From the NCBI GenBank assembly GCA_902792895.1, contig CADBBK010000002.1, positions 62,001 to 126,000 of the forward strand: DNA of 64,000 bases, read 5' to 3'. This document shows, in pieces, positions 37,061 through 45,133 of the stretch. This DNA comes from an uncultured Bacteroidales bacterium. GTDB taxonomy: Bacteria > Bacteroidota > Bacteroidia > Bacteroidales > Muribaculaceae. The notes beneath the pieces were generated by a model that made no database searches, was not told the origin of the DNA, and saw nothing but the letters and a program-made list of their open reading frames with translations. Numbering within the stretch: the first letter of the stretch is position 1; every line of letters starts with the position of its first letter. The translations under genes and the position numbers were made by a program.

Positions 37061-38491
37061 TTAATTGAGCAGCTTGTCGATCAAGGCCGAAACATCCGCG
37101 ATGGCTACTTCGCCATCCTCATCAACATCAGCACAAATCTGGCAAACGGTGCCGTTACCCAAGAGGTAGTCAATAAGATCCGAAACATCGGCGATGGAAA
37201 CCTCCTCATCATGGTTAACGTCGCCCACTTCATAGCCGTGGCCAGCAGCAGGCAAGGTCACCTCTTGAACTATCGACTGATAAGACTTGGTGGTATTCTG
37301 CTTAACGACAACATAGAACTGATAGGTAGTGCCAGGAGTCAAGCCCTCAACCATATAGGTAGCGCCAGGCAGGGGGACAGTATAACCCCATTCGTCAACA
37401 GTGGTATTGGTGGGAGCAACATTTTGAGTCAGCACCACTTCCTGAGTGGCCTTGTCAACGACATACAGGAAATAACCGCAACCATCACCGATGAAGTTAT
37501 TGATGATAAATGTGTTCTCGGCGTTGCAGCTCCAGTCGGCGAGGAAGGAGGTCGAGGTCACTTCGGCTGCAGGTTTCAGCTGAGGATAGATTTCCATGTA
37601 AATGATGTCCGAAGAATTGGTCTGGCCGCCATCGGTATAGTTGGTCTGAATACCGATACGCCAGGTGAAGAACGGCTCATCGACCTGGTCAACCAAACTG
37701 GTCAAATCACCAAAGTGAATATCCCAGTTACCAATATAACCATTATCCGTAACACTGCTTAAGGGGAATTGGGTTAATGGCTCATTGACCTGATTGGGGA
37801 ACATCTCAGGAGTGAAGGTGAAAATCTGATCGTTGTCGGTATAGATGCTGAAACTCAGTTTTGAGGCATCCAGCTTAGTGTATTCTTCGCCATTAAAATA
37901 CTTGTCAATAGTATAGTCATTACCGACATAATTTCCATCAAAATCCTGAGCGATCTCGTAACCTAAATTGATTCCGACAGGTAAACCGTAGTCGATAAAC
38001 TCTGAGAGGCTAGGATTGCCAGGCGTTGGCAGTTCGGTCTGGGGGAAGACCTCGGTATAGACAATGTTGGAAACACCTCCAATAGCAAAATTATCATTCA
38101 GGTAGAATACCTGGACACCGATGCGGTAATTGAAGAAGCGTTCAAAACCATCAGCATTAGTGCGGTAGAAGAAAACGCCACCACTCTGGAGATCAGAGCC
38201 TGACTCCCAGCTGTATTGGTAGATGTCGGTCGTGCTACCCCATATATTGTCATATTGGGCGCTGTTGAAAGTGAAAATCTGGTCATCGTCGGTGTAGATG
38301 CGGTAACCCATCATCTCGATATCAAGAGGATTGCCATTCACATCGACAGTGGGCAGCGTAAAGGACAAGTAGCTGTTACCGCTTTCATCACCGCAGTCAT
38401 ACCACGTTACATTGGTGGGGTCGGCAGGAGTCACGGCATAGGCGCTCGCGGTAATTGCCAGGCCCATTAAGGATAAGAATAATTTTTTCAT
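37061..38491 (-). CDS. Secreted protein: two tandem unnamed repeat domains, FN3-like domain, dockerin-like tail
   Basis: A 476-residue exported protein with signal peptide 1-19 (MKKLFLSLMGLAITASAYA). Two related modules follow, about 25-150 and 165-305. Each contains a strand block of type (Y/F)xIYTDxDQIFTF and ends with IGxQxxY...SxIxYxExxPQ. Next come a fibronectin-III-like stretch (GLTPGTTYQFYVVV) and a C-terminal pair of calcium-loop repeats (DVNHDEEVSIADVSDLIDYL and DVDEDGEVAIADVSALIDKL), the dockerin type I pattern. The ATG at 38491 is chosen because it starts a perfect signal peptide. The longer frame from 38569 would bury it. Function unknown; probably a cell-surface or extracellular matrix/adhesion protein. 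Confidence 0.85.
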   Translation of the reverse strand: MKKLFLSLMGLAITASAYAVTPADPTNVTWYDCGDESGNSYLSFTLPTVDVNGNPLDIEMMGYRIYTDDDQIFTFNSAQYDNIWGSTTDIYQYSWESGSDLQSGGVFFYRTNADGFERFFNYRIGVQVFYLNDNFAIGGVSNIVYTEVFPQTELPTPGNPSLSEFIDYGLPVGINLGYEIAQDFDGNYVGNDYTIDKYFNGEEYTKLDASKLSFSIYTDNDQIFTFTPEMFPNQVNEPLTQFPLSSVTDNGYIGNWDIHFGDLTSLVDQVDEPFFTWRIGIQTNYTDGGQTNSSDIIYMEIYPQLKPAAEVTSTSFLADWSCNAENTFIINNFIGDGCGYFLYVVDKATQEVVLTQNVAPTNTTVDEWGYTVPLPGATYMVEGLTPGTTYQFYVVVKQNTTKSYQSIVQEVTLPAAGHGYEVGDVNHDEEVSIADVSDLIDYLLGNGTVCQICADVDEDGEVAIADVSALIDKLLN

Positions 38492-38683
38492 AAATACATT
38501 GAATTTAATAGTAGTTATAAGGATATTAATAAACACTTTTAAGCATCCGAAGGTATAATTCAACTGCAAAACTACAACGAAATATCAAATAATGCAACAA
38601 TTTAGAATCGTTTTTTAGTTTTAACCCTCACTGTTATAAGCATGTGTGTTCAACAATGAACAGTGTTGATGGATGAAAAACAA

Positions 38684-38715
38684 GAGTGCCCCTGCACTGG
38701 TGTGCAAAGGCACTC
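38684..38715 (-). terminator. Intrinsic terminator after the adhesin-like gene
   Basis: GAGTGCC and GGCACTC arms, followed on the minus strand by TTGTTTTT, 52 bases past the stop at 38768. Confidence 0.75.
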
Positions 38716-38767
38716 GATGTGATTCAACCTACAGAAACTTTTCTATAGGGTTGATGCGAATGCTGGA

Positions 38768-40693
38768 TTAGTTGTTCAGCAGGTAGTCGATCAATGCGGC
38801 AACGTCGGCGATAGCGATCTCACCATCCTGATCGAAGTCGGCGTTCAGAGCGTTGAACGGATCAACGTCGTTACCCAGCAGGTAGTCGGTCAAAGCAGCA
38901 ACGTCGGCAATAGCAACCTCACCATCATTGTCAACATCTCCAAGCAGAACCTCGGCACCAACCTTCTCGATGTAGAGCTTCATCTCGTTGAGGTCAATGG
39001 TCATGTTGTACTCGCCAGCGGGGATGCGGATTGCATGATACTCATCCCAAGTCAGTGAGATGAAGTCCTCTTCGCCAGTGTACCAGTAGTCACCATCAGA
39101 AATAGCACCGAAGCGGAAGGGCTCAATGTAAGCCCAGCCACCGTCGTCGTTGTTCTCGGCAAGTTCAGTGGTGAAGGAGAAGTAGCTGGGATCAGCGTTG
39201 AAGGTGTAGTTCAACTTGTAAACACCGTTCTCATAGGTAAACATGGTACCCTGAGTGCAATCCCAAGGCTGGTCGTTGCCGCCAAGCATGTAAACATCGT
39301 TGGCCAGCGTGGTGAACTCAACGATGTCACACCAATCGCTTTCGGCATTTTCATTATAAGCCATTACCTGAACCTCATACTTGGTGTTGGGATTCAGACC
39401 CTCGATGTTGTAGTTGGGATCAGTGATGCCATTTACATTGATCCACTCAGCTTCCTCGACAACATCATTGGGATCACCAACGAAGATGTCATCGACGAAA
39501 ATCGTCCACATGTCATGAGTGCCATAGTTGCGGAAGACGATGCAACCGATCTCACCATTAAACTGACTAAGGTCTGCAGTATACTCAGTGTGGGTCGTAG
39601 TGGAGAGAAGGTCTGCGTCATAGAGCGGAGTCATTTCTTCACCGACCATTGCATAAACCATAAGGTTCTCGGGGTAGTTATTTGATTGGCCCCACATGGT
39701 GAACCTGAGTTCGCCCTTCAAGGGTACATCAGGGGTAAAGAGATAGTTGTCGGGATCGAGTGCGCCAACGCCACTGATATACGAACCAGAGCTGAAGCAA
39801 ACATCGTCCTGAGCGCTGCTGGAATATGCAAGTTCCCAATTGTATCCGTCACCGTCTGCATCATAGACTGCGAAGCCCTCATCAAGGTCTGCCTCATAAT
39901 CCTCCAGAGCGAAATCCCAGAATTTGGGATTGCCTGACAGGTCAGTCCAGGGCCTGTAACGCAGGTTGTAACCTGTAGCTTTGGCATCGGCAACCCACTC
40001 TACTAAAGCAGATTTGCTTGCGGGAGTAACAGCAATCTCAGGAACACCAGGAGCATTGGGATTGATAATCTGCACGTCGGTCTGGTCGTTAGAGCCACCT
40101 AATGAAACGGTGAAAATGTAGGTGCAACCGCTCTTGAACTCATAGTCGTCAGAACGGCCACCAACATTACCGTTATCAGATGCAATCCACATCCTGTCGC
40201 CGGGGGTGGGGTTAGTGATGCACCAGTCATAAACGCCAGCGGGAACCAAAATTGAAACGCTGTTGTTAATGATGATGTTAGCTGTGGACAAGTCTCCATC
40301 AGCATTCTCGGGAATCTTGTACTCGAACTCTGCATAGGTAGCATCAGATGCGTTGCCAGAGGTGGTCATAGGACCGGTTTCAGGGAAGAGCGTGCCATAA
40401 GCGGTGGCATCGGCATCGAGCAGCATCTGGTAGCCTGAGCCATCTTGCCAAACGTCACCTGCGGTAAGGGTTACCATTGCATAGCCCTCGGGTACATCAT
40501 CGCGCAGGTTATTTACCACGCCGGTGTAAGGAGTAGATACCGTACCGGGAGCGGCTTTGCGAACAACCTGTTCAATTTTGGTTTGGTTGCCGTCAAACTT
40601 AGTAACCTTCTTTTGGAGGGCGTTTTTGGTCACACCAGCCGAAGCAGAAACTGCTACAGCAAAACTTAACATTAAGAATAAAAATTTCTTCAT
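38768..40693 (-). CDS. Secreted gingipain-adhesin-like protein with dockerin-like tail
   Basis: A 641-residue exported protein with a signal peptide at 1-19. Residues about 67-212 match the DUF2436 domain of Porphyromonas gingipain/haemagglutinin: VTLTAGDVWQDGSGYQML, EYKIPENADG, IPAG-type VPAGVYDWCITNP and GCTYIFTVSLGG. Residues about 258-430 match a cleaved-adhesin/choice-of-anchor-J domain (YDADGDGYNWEL, CFSSGSYI, LDPDNYLFTPDVPL). An FN3-like piece, a beta-rich domain (about 470-575) and two calcium-loop repeats (GDVDNDGEVAIADVAALTDYL and ADFDQDGEIAIADVAALIDYL) follow. No protease domain is present. Likely a surface or matrix adhesin. Confidence 0.85.
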   Translation of the reverse strand: MKKFLFLMLSFAVAVSASAGVTKNALQKKVTKFDGNQTKIEQVVRKAAPGTVSTPYTGVVNNLRDDVPEGYAMVTLTAGDVWQDGSGYQMLLDADATAYGTLFPETGPMTTSGNASDATYAEFEYKIPENADGDLSTANIIINNSVSILVPAGVYDWCITNPTPGDRMWIASDNGNVGGRSDDYEFKSGCTYIFTVSLGGSNDQTDVQIINPNAPGVPEIAVTPASKSALVEWVADAKATGYNLRYRPWTDLSGNPKFWDFALEDYEADLDEGFAVYDADGDGYNWELAYSSSAQDDVCFSSGSYISGVGALDPDNYLFTPDVPLKGELRFTMWGQSNNYPENLMVYAMVGEEMTPLYDADLLSTTTHTEYTADLSQFNGEIGCIVFRNYGTHDMWTIFVDDIFVGDPNDVVEEAEWINVNGITDPNYNIEGLNPNTKYEVQVMAYNENAESDWCDIVEFTTLANDVYMLGGNDQPWDCTQGTMFTYENGVYKLNYTFNADPSYFSFTTELAENNDDGGWAYIEPFRFGAISDGDYWYTGEEDFISLTWDEYHAIRIPAGEYNMTIDLNEMKLYIEKVGAEVLLGDVDNDGEVAIADVAALTDYLLGNDVDPFNALNADFDQDGEIAIADVAALIDYLLNN

Positions 40694-40912
40694 AAGTTAA
40701 AAGTTTTTAGTTAGTAATAAAGTTAATAAATACATGAATTAATAGTCTTTTTTGGTTATGTTACCTCCAAATTGCTATGGCTTCCACTTGCAATTTCTCA
40801 CAAGAACACATAATAATAAATATGGAAGTATTATCAATCGCAAAAATAAAACAAATATTTGAAATCAATAAAGAAATAAAACGATATTTTTTTACATGTT
40901 AATAAAAATCAA

Positions 40913-40940
40913 AGAAAACTACTATAAATGATAGTTTTCT
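40913..40940 (-). terminator. Terminator hairpin after tatC
   Basis: AGAAAACTA pairs with TAGTTTTCT over a 10-base loop and is followed by TTGATTTTTATT on the minus strand, 37 bases past the tatC stop. The 283-base gap 40694-40976 otherwise holds only AT-rich leader sequence of the adhesin gene. Confidence 0.7.
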
Positions 40941-40976
40941 TCAATAAAAGAGAATAGCAGTAGATGGTAACAGGTG

Positions 40977-41783
40977 TCAGTCGGTAGCGGATTGAGGCAC
41001 AAGATAGGCACTGACCTCGTAGAGCAGATAGATGGGCAGGAATACGACCATCAACGTGAAGGGATCGCCCGTCGGCGTGATGATGGCGGCCAGTACCAAC
41101 AGTGCTACGATGGCATGACGGCGATAGTTGCGAAAAAAGCCGCGATGTAGTGCACCCAACGACCCCAGCAGCCAAGCCACCAGCGGCAATTCAAAGATGA
41201 CTCCCATCACAAAGATGAGCATCAGGAACGTGTCCATATAGCTGTCTAACGAAATCTGGTTAGGCACCAGTTGGCTCACATGATAATCGGCCAAGAAACG
41301 CAGCGTGACGGGGAATACGACAAAGTACCCCACCGCTACCCCAACAAAGAACATTATGCAACCGATGAGAAAAGCCGTCTTTACCCCACGTTTCTCGTTG
41401 GGATACAGTGCTGGAGCAATAAAGATCCACAGTTCGTAGAGCACAAACGGAAACAACAGCACCAAAGCCAGCCAGAACGAGGTGGACATGTGGATAAAGA
41501 ACTGAGATGCCAGCTTGATGTTGATCAACTCTACCTTGAAACCATCGGTCGTGAACTGAGGCAACCATGACACCGACGAGGTCATGCGCTCAAACAGGCC
41601 ATAAAGAACAAAATCACCATGACAAGGCGCGAGAATCACCGTGTCAAAAATCGATGGCATGACACAGAACAGGCCTATCGTAGCCACCACCAGAGCTACG
41701 ACAATACGGACCAGCACTGCGCGCAGCGCGTCGATGTGGTCCCAGAACGACATCTCCTGTAACTGGGGCTGCTCCTGTGCCAT
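40977..41783 (-). CDS. tatC: Sec-independent translocase subunit TatC
   Basis: A six-helix inner-membrane receptor for twin-arginine signal peptides, 268 residues. The N-terminal MSFWDHIDALRAVLVRI matches the conserved cytoplasmic helix. FVLYELWIFIAPALYPNEKR (about 122-141) is the TatC signature with F/E contact residues. The C-terminal FTLMVVFLPIYLLYEVSAYL closes helix six. It starts 12 bases after tatA and is cotranscribed with it. Confidence 0.95.
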   Translation of the reverse strand: MAQEQPQLQEMSFWDHIDALRAVLVRIVVALVVATIGLFCVMPSIFDTVILAPCHGDFVLYGLFERMTSSVSWLPQFTTDGFKVELINIKLASQFFIHMSTSFWLALVLLFPFVLYELWIFIAPALYPNEKRGVKTAFLIGCIMFFVGVAVGYFVVFPVTLRFLADYHVSQLVPNQISLDSYMDTFLMLIFVMGVIFELPLVAWLLGSLGALHRGFFRNYRRHAIVALLVLAAIITPTGDPFTLMVVFLPIYLLYEVSAYLVPQSATD

Positions 41784-41795
41784 TACTTGGCGATG

Positions 41796-42035
41796 TTAGC
41801 TGATGGGATTGTCGGGTCTAGAGCCTGGTTTGTCATTATCGAGGTTGTCGAGCGGCTTTTTCAGCTCATCCTCGACCTCGTTCATGCCTTGCTTGAAGCT
41901 CTTGACGCCCTTGCCCAGGCCGCGCATGAGCTCGGGTATCTTCCTGCCACCGAAGAGCAGCAGTATGACAAGAACAATCACGATAATTTCGCCTGTTCCA
42001 AAATTGAACATAGCCAGTATTCCGTTAAGTATCAT
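41796..42035 (-). CDS. tatA: Twin-arginine translocase subunit TatA/E
   Basis: A 79-residue protein with one N-terminal membrane helix (FGTGEIIVIVLVILLLFGG), the hinge FGGRKIPELMRGLGKG and an amphipathic helix, then a charged tail. It forms the Tat pore with TatC. The ATG at 42035 gives a short MILNGILA extension; Met9 is the alternative. A TAAATTTG box lies 33 bases upstream. No TatB gene is present, as expected for a minimal TatAC system. Confidence 0.93.
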   Translation of the reverse strand: MILNGILAMFNFGTGEIIVIVLVILLLFGGRKIPELMRGLGKGVKSFKQGMNEVEDELKKPLDNLDNDKPGSRPDNPIS

Positions 42036-42067
42036 ATTTACTCATCTTTTAGACATTAATACTGTCG

Positions 42068-42075
42068 CAAATTTA
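42068..42075 (-). promoter_or_regulatory. -7 promoter element of tatAC
   Basis: TAAATTTG followed by CG on the minus strand, 33 bases before the tatA ATG. No good -33. Confidence 0.55.
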
Positions 42076-42123
42076 ATACTTTTTTTTCACTCCTAGGCCA
42101 ATTCAAGAAAATCTCCCCAAAAT

Positions 42124-42156
42124 TTTGTGCCATGTGGCAAAATTGTAGTACTTTTG
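42124..42156 (+). promoter_or_regulatory. Promoter of ptb-buk
   Basis: TTTG at 42124-42127, 21 bases, TACTTTTG at 42149-42156; ptb begins 41 bases downstream. Confidence 0.7.
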
Positions 42157-42196
42157 GGCATCGAAAACCATTAACTTCTTTTATCTTTTAAAATTA

Positions 42197-43108
42197 ATGA
42201 ATACCATTAAGAATTTCGATGAGTTGCTCGCTCATCTCAAAGAGAACAATGTGAAGAAACGTGTAGCCGTTGTATGGGCTGCCGACGAGAAGACTCCCGC
42301 CGCCTGTGCTATGGCTCTTGAAGCCGGTTTTATTGAAGCTATCTTCGTGGGCTGTGAGGAAAAACTCAAGGCCAATGAGGCTTTAAAGCCCTTTGCCGGC
42401 AACATCAGCTATGTTGATGCTACCGACGCCGACGATGCCGCTGCCAAGGCTGTCGCCCTCGTGCGTGAAGGCCAGGCCGATGTGCTGATGAAAGGTCTTA
42501 TCAACACCGACAACCTGCTGCGTGCCGTCCTCAACAAGGAAACCGGTATCCTGCCCAAGGGCAACGTGCTGACACATGCCGCCGTCGCCTCTATCCCCAC
42601 CTACCACAAGTTCCTGATTTTCACCGATGCTGCCGTAATTCCCTACCCCAACCAGGCTCAGCGCATCGAGATGGTGAAGTACATGTCCAATGTGGCCCGC
42701 AACTTCGGCATCGACGAGCCCAAGGTTGCCCTAATCCACTGCACCGAGAAGGTCAATGGCAAGCACTTCCCCTTCACCGAGGATTATCCCGTGATTATCG
42801 ATATGGCTCGCAAGGGCGAACTGGGCAAGTGCATCGTTGACGGTCCGCTCGACGCTAAGTGCGCTTGCAGCATGCACGCTATGGAGGCCAAGGGGCTGAC
42901 TTCTCCCCTGCAGGGCGACAGTGACGTGCTCATCATGCCCGACATCGAGGCTGGTAACGTGTTCTATAAAGCCATCACCCTGTTTGCTGGAGCCAGCACT
43001 GCAGGCCTGTTGCTCGGTGCCAAGTGCCCGGCAGTCGTGCCCTCGCGTGCCGACAGCAGCCAGTCCAAGTTCTACAGCCTGGCAGTAGCCACTATGGCCG
43101 CTGAGTAA
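42197..43108 (+). CDS. ptb: Phosphate butyryltransferase
   Basis: Converts butyryl-CoA (or a branched short acyl-CoA) and phosphate to acyl-phosphate and CoA, cytosolic. The 303-residue protein belongs to the phosphate acetyl/butyryl transferase family: KRVAVVWAADEKT near 21, ADVLMKGLINTDNLLRAVL (about 95-113), LTHAAVASIP and the C-terminal GASTAGLLLGAKCPAVVPSRAD (about 263-284). Its partner kinase is the next gene, 54 bases on, so acyl-CoA energy is recovered as ATP. Substrate chain length cannot be read from sequence. Confidence 0.92.
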   Translation: MNTIKNFDELLAHLKENNVKKRVAVVWAADEKTPAACAMALEAGFIEAIFVGCEEKLKANEALKPFAGNISYVDATDADDAAAKAVALVREGQADVLMKGLINTDNLLRAVLNKETGILPKGNVLTHAAVASIPTYHKFLIFTDAAVIPYPNQAQRIEMVKYMSNVARNFGIDEPKVALIHCTEKVNGKHFPFTEDYPVIIDMARKGELGKCIVDGPLDAKCACSMHAMEAKGLTSPLQGDSDVLIMPDIEAGNVFYKAITLFAGASTAGLLLGAKCPAVVPSRADSSQSKFYSLAVATMAAE

Positions 43109-43162
43109 TCAACGCTAAACAAGAATTTCTAAACACAATACACAAAAAACTATATTCACAAT

Positions 43163-44218
43163 ATGATTATCCTTGTTATCAATCCAGGATCGACTTCCAC
43201 CAAGATGGCAGTCGTTGAGAATGGTGAACCCCGTTTGATTAAAGTCATCCGTCACTCGGCCGAGGAATTGGCCCCGTTTGCAAAGATTACCGACCAGTTC
43301 GATTTCCGCCGCAAGATGATCTTGGGCGAGCTCGAGAAAGCCGGTATCCCCGTGAAGTTTGACGCTGTGGTGGCTCGTGGCGGCCTCACCAAGCCCCTGC
43401 CTGGCGGTGTCTATGCCGTGGATGAGAACATGATACAGGCAACCTACGCCAGTGAGCACCAGCATGCTTGCGACCTGGGTTGCGTCATTGCACGCGAGAT
43501 TGCAAAGGACCTGGGTTGCCCTTGCTACATCGCTGATCCCGTGGTAACTGACGAATTAAACGATTATGCCCGCGTGTGTGGACTGGCCATGTTCAAGCGC
43601 GAAAGCATTTGGCACGCCCTGAACCAGCGCGCCATCGCCCGCCGCTTTGCCAAGGAGAACGGCAAGCGCTACGAGGACCTGAACCTTATTGTCGCCCACC
43701 TGGGTGGCGGTATCTCGGTAGCTGCCCACGATCATGGCCGCGCCGTTGACGTGAACAACGCCCTGGACGGTGAGGGCCCGTTCTCACCTGAACGCGCTGG
43801 CAGCCTGCCTGCCCGCGATCTGATTAACCTGTGCTTCAGCGGTGAATACACCAAGGACGAGATCCTTAAGATGATCTCAGGCAAGGGCGGTGTGTTCTCT
43901 CACTTGGGTACGACCGACATGATCGAGGCCGAGAAGCGCATGCAGGCTGGTGACGAGAAAGCCACGCTTGTGATCAATGCCATGATTTACCATATTGCTA
44001 AGGCCATCGCCGAGAAGGGCGCCGTGCTGTGTGGTAAGATTGACGCTATCCTCATCACTGGTGGCATTGCTTACTGGAAGTACATGACTGACGAGTTGAC
44101 CAAACGCGTGGGCTGGATGGCTCCCGTTCACATCTATCCCGGAGAGGATGAGATGTCGGCACTGGCTGCCAATGCCGCTGCAGCCCTCAACGAGGAAGTA
44201 GAGGTTCTCAAGTACTGA
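43163..44218 (+). CDS. buk: Butyrate kinase
   Basis: Transfers phosphate from butyryl-phosphate to ADP, the ATP-forming last step of the Ptb-Buk route. The 351-residue acetate/butyrate kinase (ASKHA) fold has NPGSTSTK at 7-14, VVARGGLTKPLPGG (about 70-83), AHLGGGIS (about 178-185) and the adenosine loop ITGGIAY (about 297-303). It follows ptb and ends at a hairpin (44243-44276). Together with hydrogenase genes in the window, this suggests butyrate- or branched-acid-forming fermentation. Confidence 0.93.
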   Translation: MIILVINPGSTSTKMAVVENGEPRLIKVIRHSAEELAPFAKITDQFDFRRKMILGELEKAGIPVKFDAVVARGGLTKPLPGGVYAVDENMIQATYASEHQHACDLGCVIAREIAKDLGCPCYIADPVVTDELNDYARVCGLAMFKRESIWHALNQRAIARRFAKENGKRYEDLNLIVAHLGGGISVAAHDHGRAVDVNNALDGEGPFSPERAGSLPARDLINLCFSGEYTKDEILKMISGKGGVFSHLGTTDMIEAEKRMQAGDEKATLVINAMIYHIAKAIAEKGAVLCGKIDAILITGGIAYWKYMTDELTKRVGWMAPVHIYPGEDEMSALAANAAAALNEEVEVLKY

Positions 44219-44242
44219 TATACCGATTTCCTGTAACGATAA

Positions 44243-44276
44243 CATCGGGCGGTGACCACAACGTCATCGCCCGATG
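44243..44276 (+). terminator. Terminator hairpin after buk
   Basis: A 9-base perfect stem, CATCGGGCG with CGCCCGATG, 24 bases past the buk stop, followed by TCTTATCTTT. Confidence 0.75.
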
Positions 44277-44311
44277 TCTTATCTTTACATGACTTTAGTT
44301 CCAACAAGCAT

Positions 44312-44393
44312 GTAGAGCCGCAAAATTTTGCGGCTCAAAGTCAGCATTTGGGAAATTGCAAACAATTGGAAACGCAAAATTTTGCGTCTCTAC
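44312..44393. repeat. Short element made of two inverted palindromes
   Basis: GTAGAG at 44312-44317 and CTCTAC at 44388-44393 form the ends. Next to each end is a 22-base palindrome built on CGCAAAATTTTGCG: 44315-44336 (perfect) and 44369-44390 (one mismatch). Each palindrome is also the inverted copy of the other, so the 82-base unit can fold into two small hairpins or one long one. It lies between the converging buk and LysE genes and contains no gene. Confidence 0.85.
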
Positions 44394-44419
44394 TAAGCGG
44401 ATTGCTGAAAAATACGTTC

Positions 44420-45076
44420 TCAGAGGATGCCCAGTTCCAGCAGATAGGCATGGATGCCGGTGCCCAGGCCGAAGAGTGATAAGATCATGATGATGATGCC
44501 GATGATGCGGTTGATCAGCCACATCGAGCGGATGTTGAAGTGGCTGCGCACCTTGTCAACAAAGAAGGTGATGACGGCCCACCATAGCAGTGCTCCAGCG
44601 ACGATAAACCCGTAGCCGAGGATCACATGATAGAACTTGTATTCGGGCAACGGGAAGCCGAAGCGGGCAAACAGCGGGATGATAAGGAACATGATCAGCG
44701 GATTGCTCAACGTGAACAGGAAACCGGTTATCATGTCGCGCAAGTAGTCATCGCGTTGGTCGATGTTCTCTTTGATCTGGCTGACAGGGTTGTGGAAGAT
44801 CATGTAAACAGCGTAGGCAATAAGGATCACGCTGCCGATGATTTGAAGGATGTTGACGTGGTCGGCGATGAATTCGGTCACGAGCGAGATGCCCAGACCA
44901 ACCAGCAGGCAATAGAACAAGTCGCTGGCGGCAGCACCCACACCGGTGAAAAACCCCGAGTTACGCCCCTTGTTCAGGGTACGCTGGATGCATAGGATAC
45001 CGATAGGTCCCATCGGTGCCGACAGGAAGATACCAATCGACACACAACCGATTATTATGGATATAATTGTACCCAC
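44420..45076 (-). CDS. LysE-family amino-acid exporter
   Basis: A 218-residue inner-membrane protein with about six helices. The N-terminal LysE/RhtB signature is IFLSAPMGPIGILCIQRTL, followed by NSGFFTGVGAAASDLFYC, and a helix LFTLSNPLIMFLIIPLFA lies near residue 120. It likely exports an amino acid or related metabolite; the substrate is unknown. The start is GTG at 45076, supported by a -7 box at 45105-45112. Confidence 0.88.
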   Translation of the reverse strand: MGTIISIIIGCVSIGIFLSAPMGPIGILCIQRTLNKGRNSGFFTGVGAAASDLFYCLLVGLGISLVTEFIADHVNILQIIGSVILIAYAVYMIFHNPVSQIKENIDQRDDYLRDMITGFLFTLSNPLIMFLIIPLFARFGFPLPEYKFYHVILGYGFIVAGALLWWAVITFFVDKVRSHFNIRSMWLINRIIGIIIMILSLFGLGTGIHAYLLELGIL

Positions 45077-45104
45077 CTCTGGAGGTTCGTCACGTTACAA
45101 CTTG

Positions 45105-45112
45105 CAAAGGTA
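45105..45112 (-). promoter_or_regulatory. -7 promoter element of the LysE gene
   Basis: TACCTTTG followed by C on the minus strand, 28 bases before the GTG start. -33 not clear. Confidence 0.6.
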
Positions 45113-45133
45113 CTAAAAAGTCCCGATTGCGGA

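Noticed and set aside
37061-40693. A cellulosome
   Set aside because: Two dockerin-like tails alone do not make one: there is no cohesin and no cellulase nearby.
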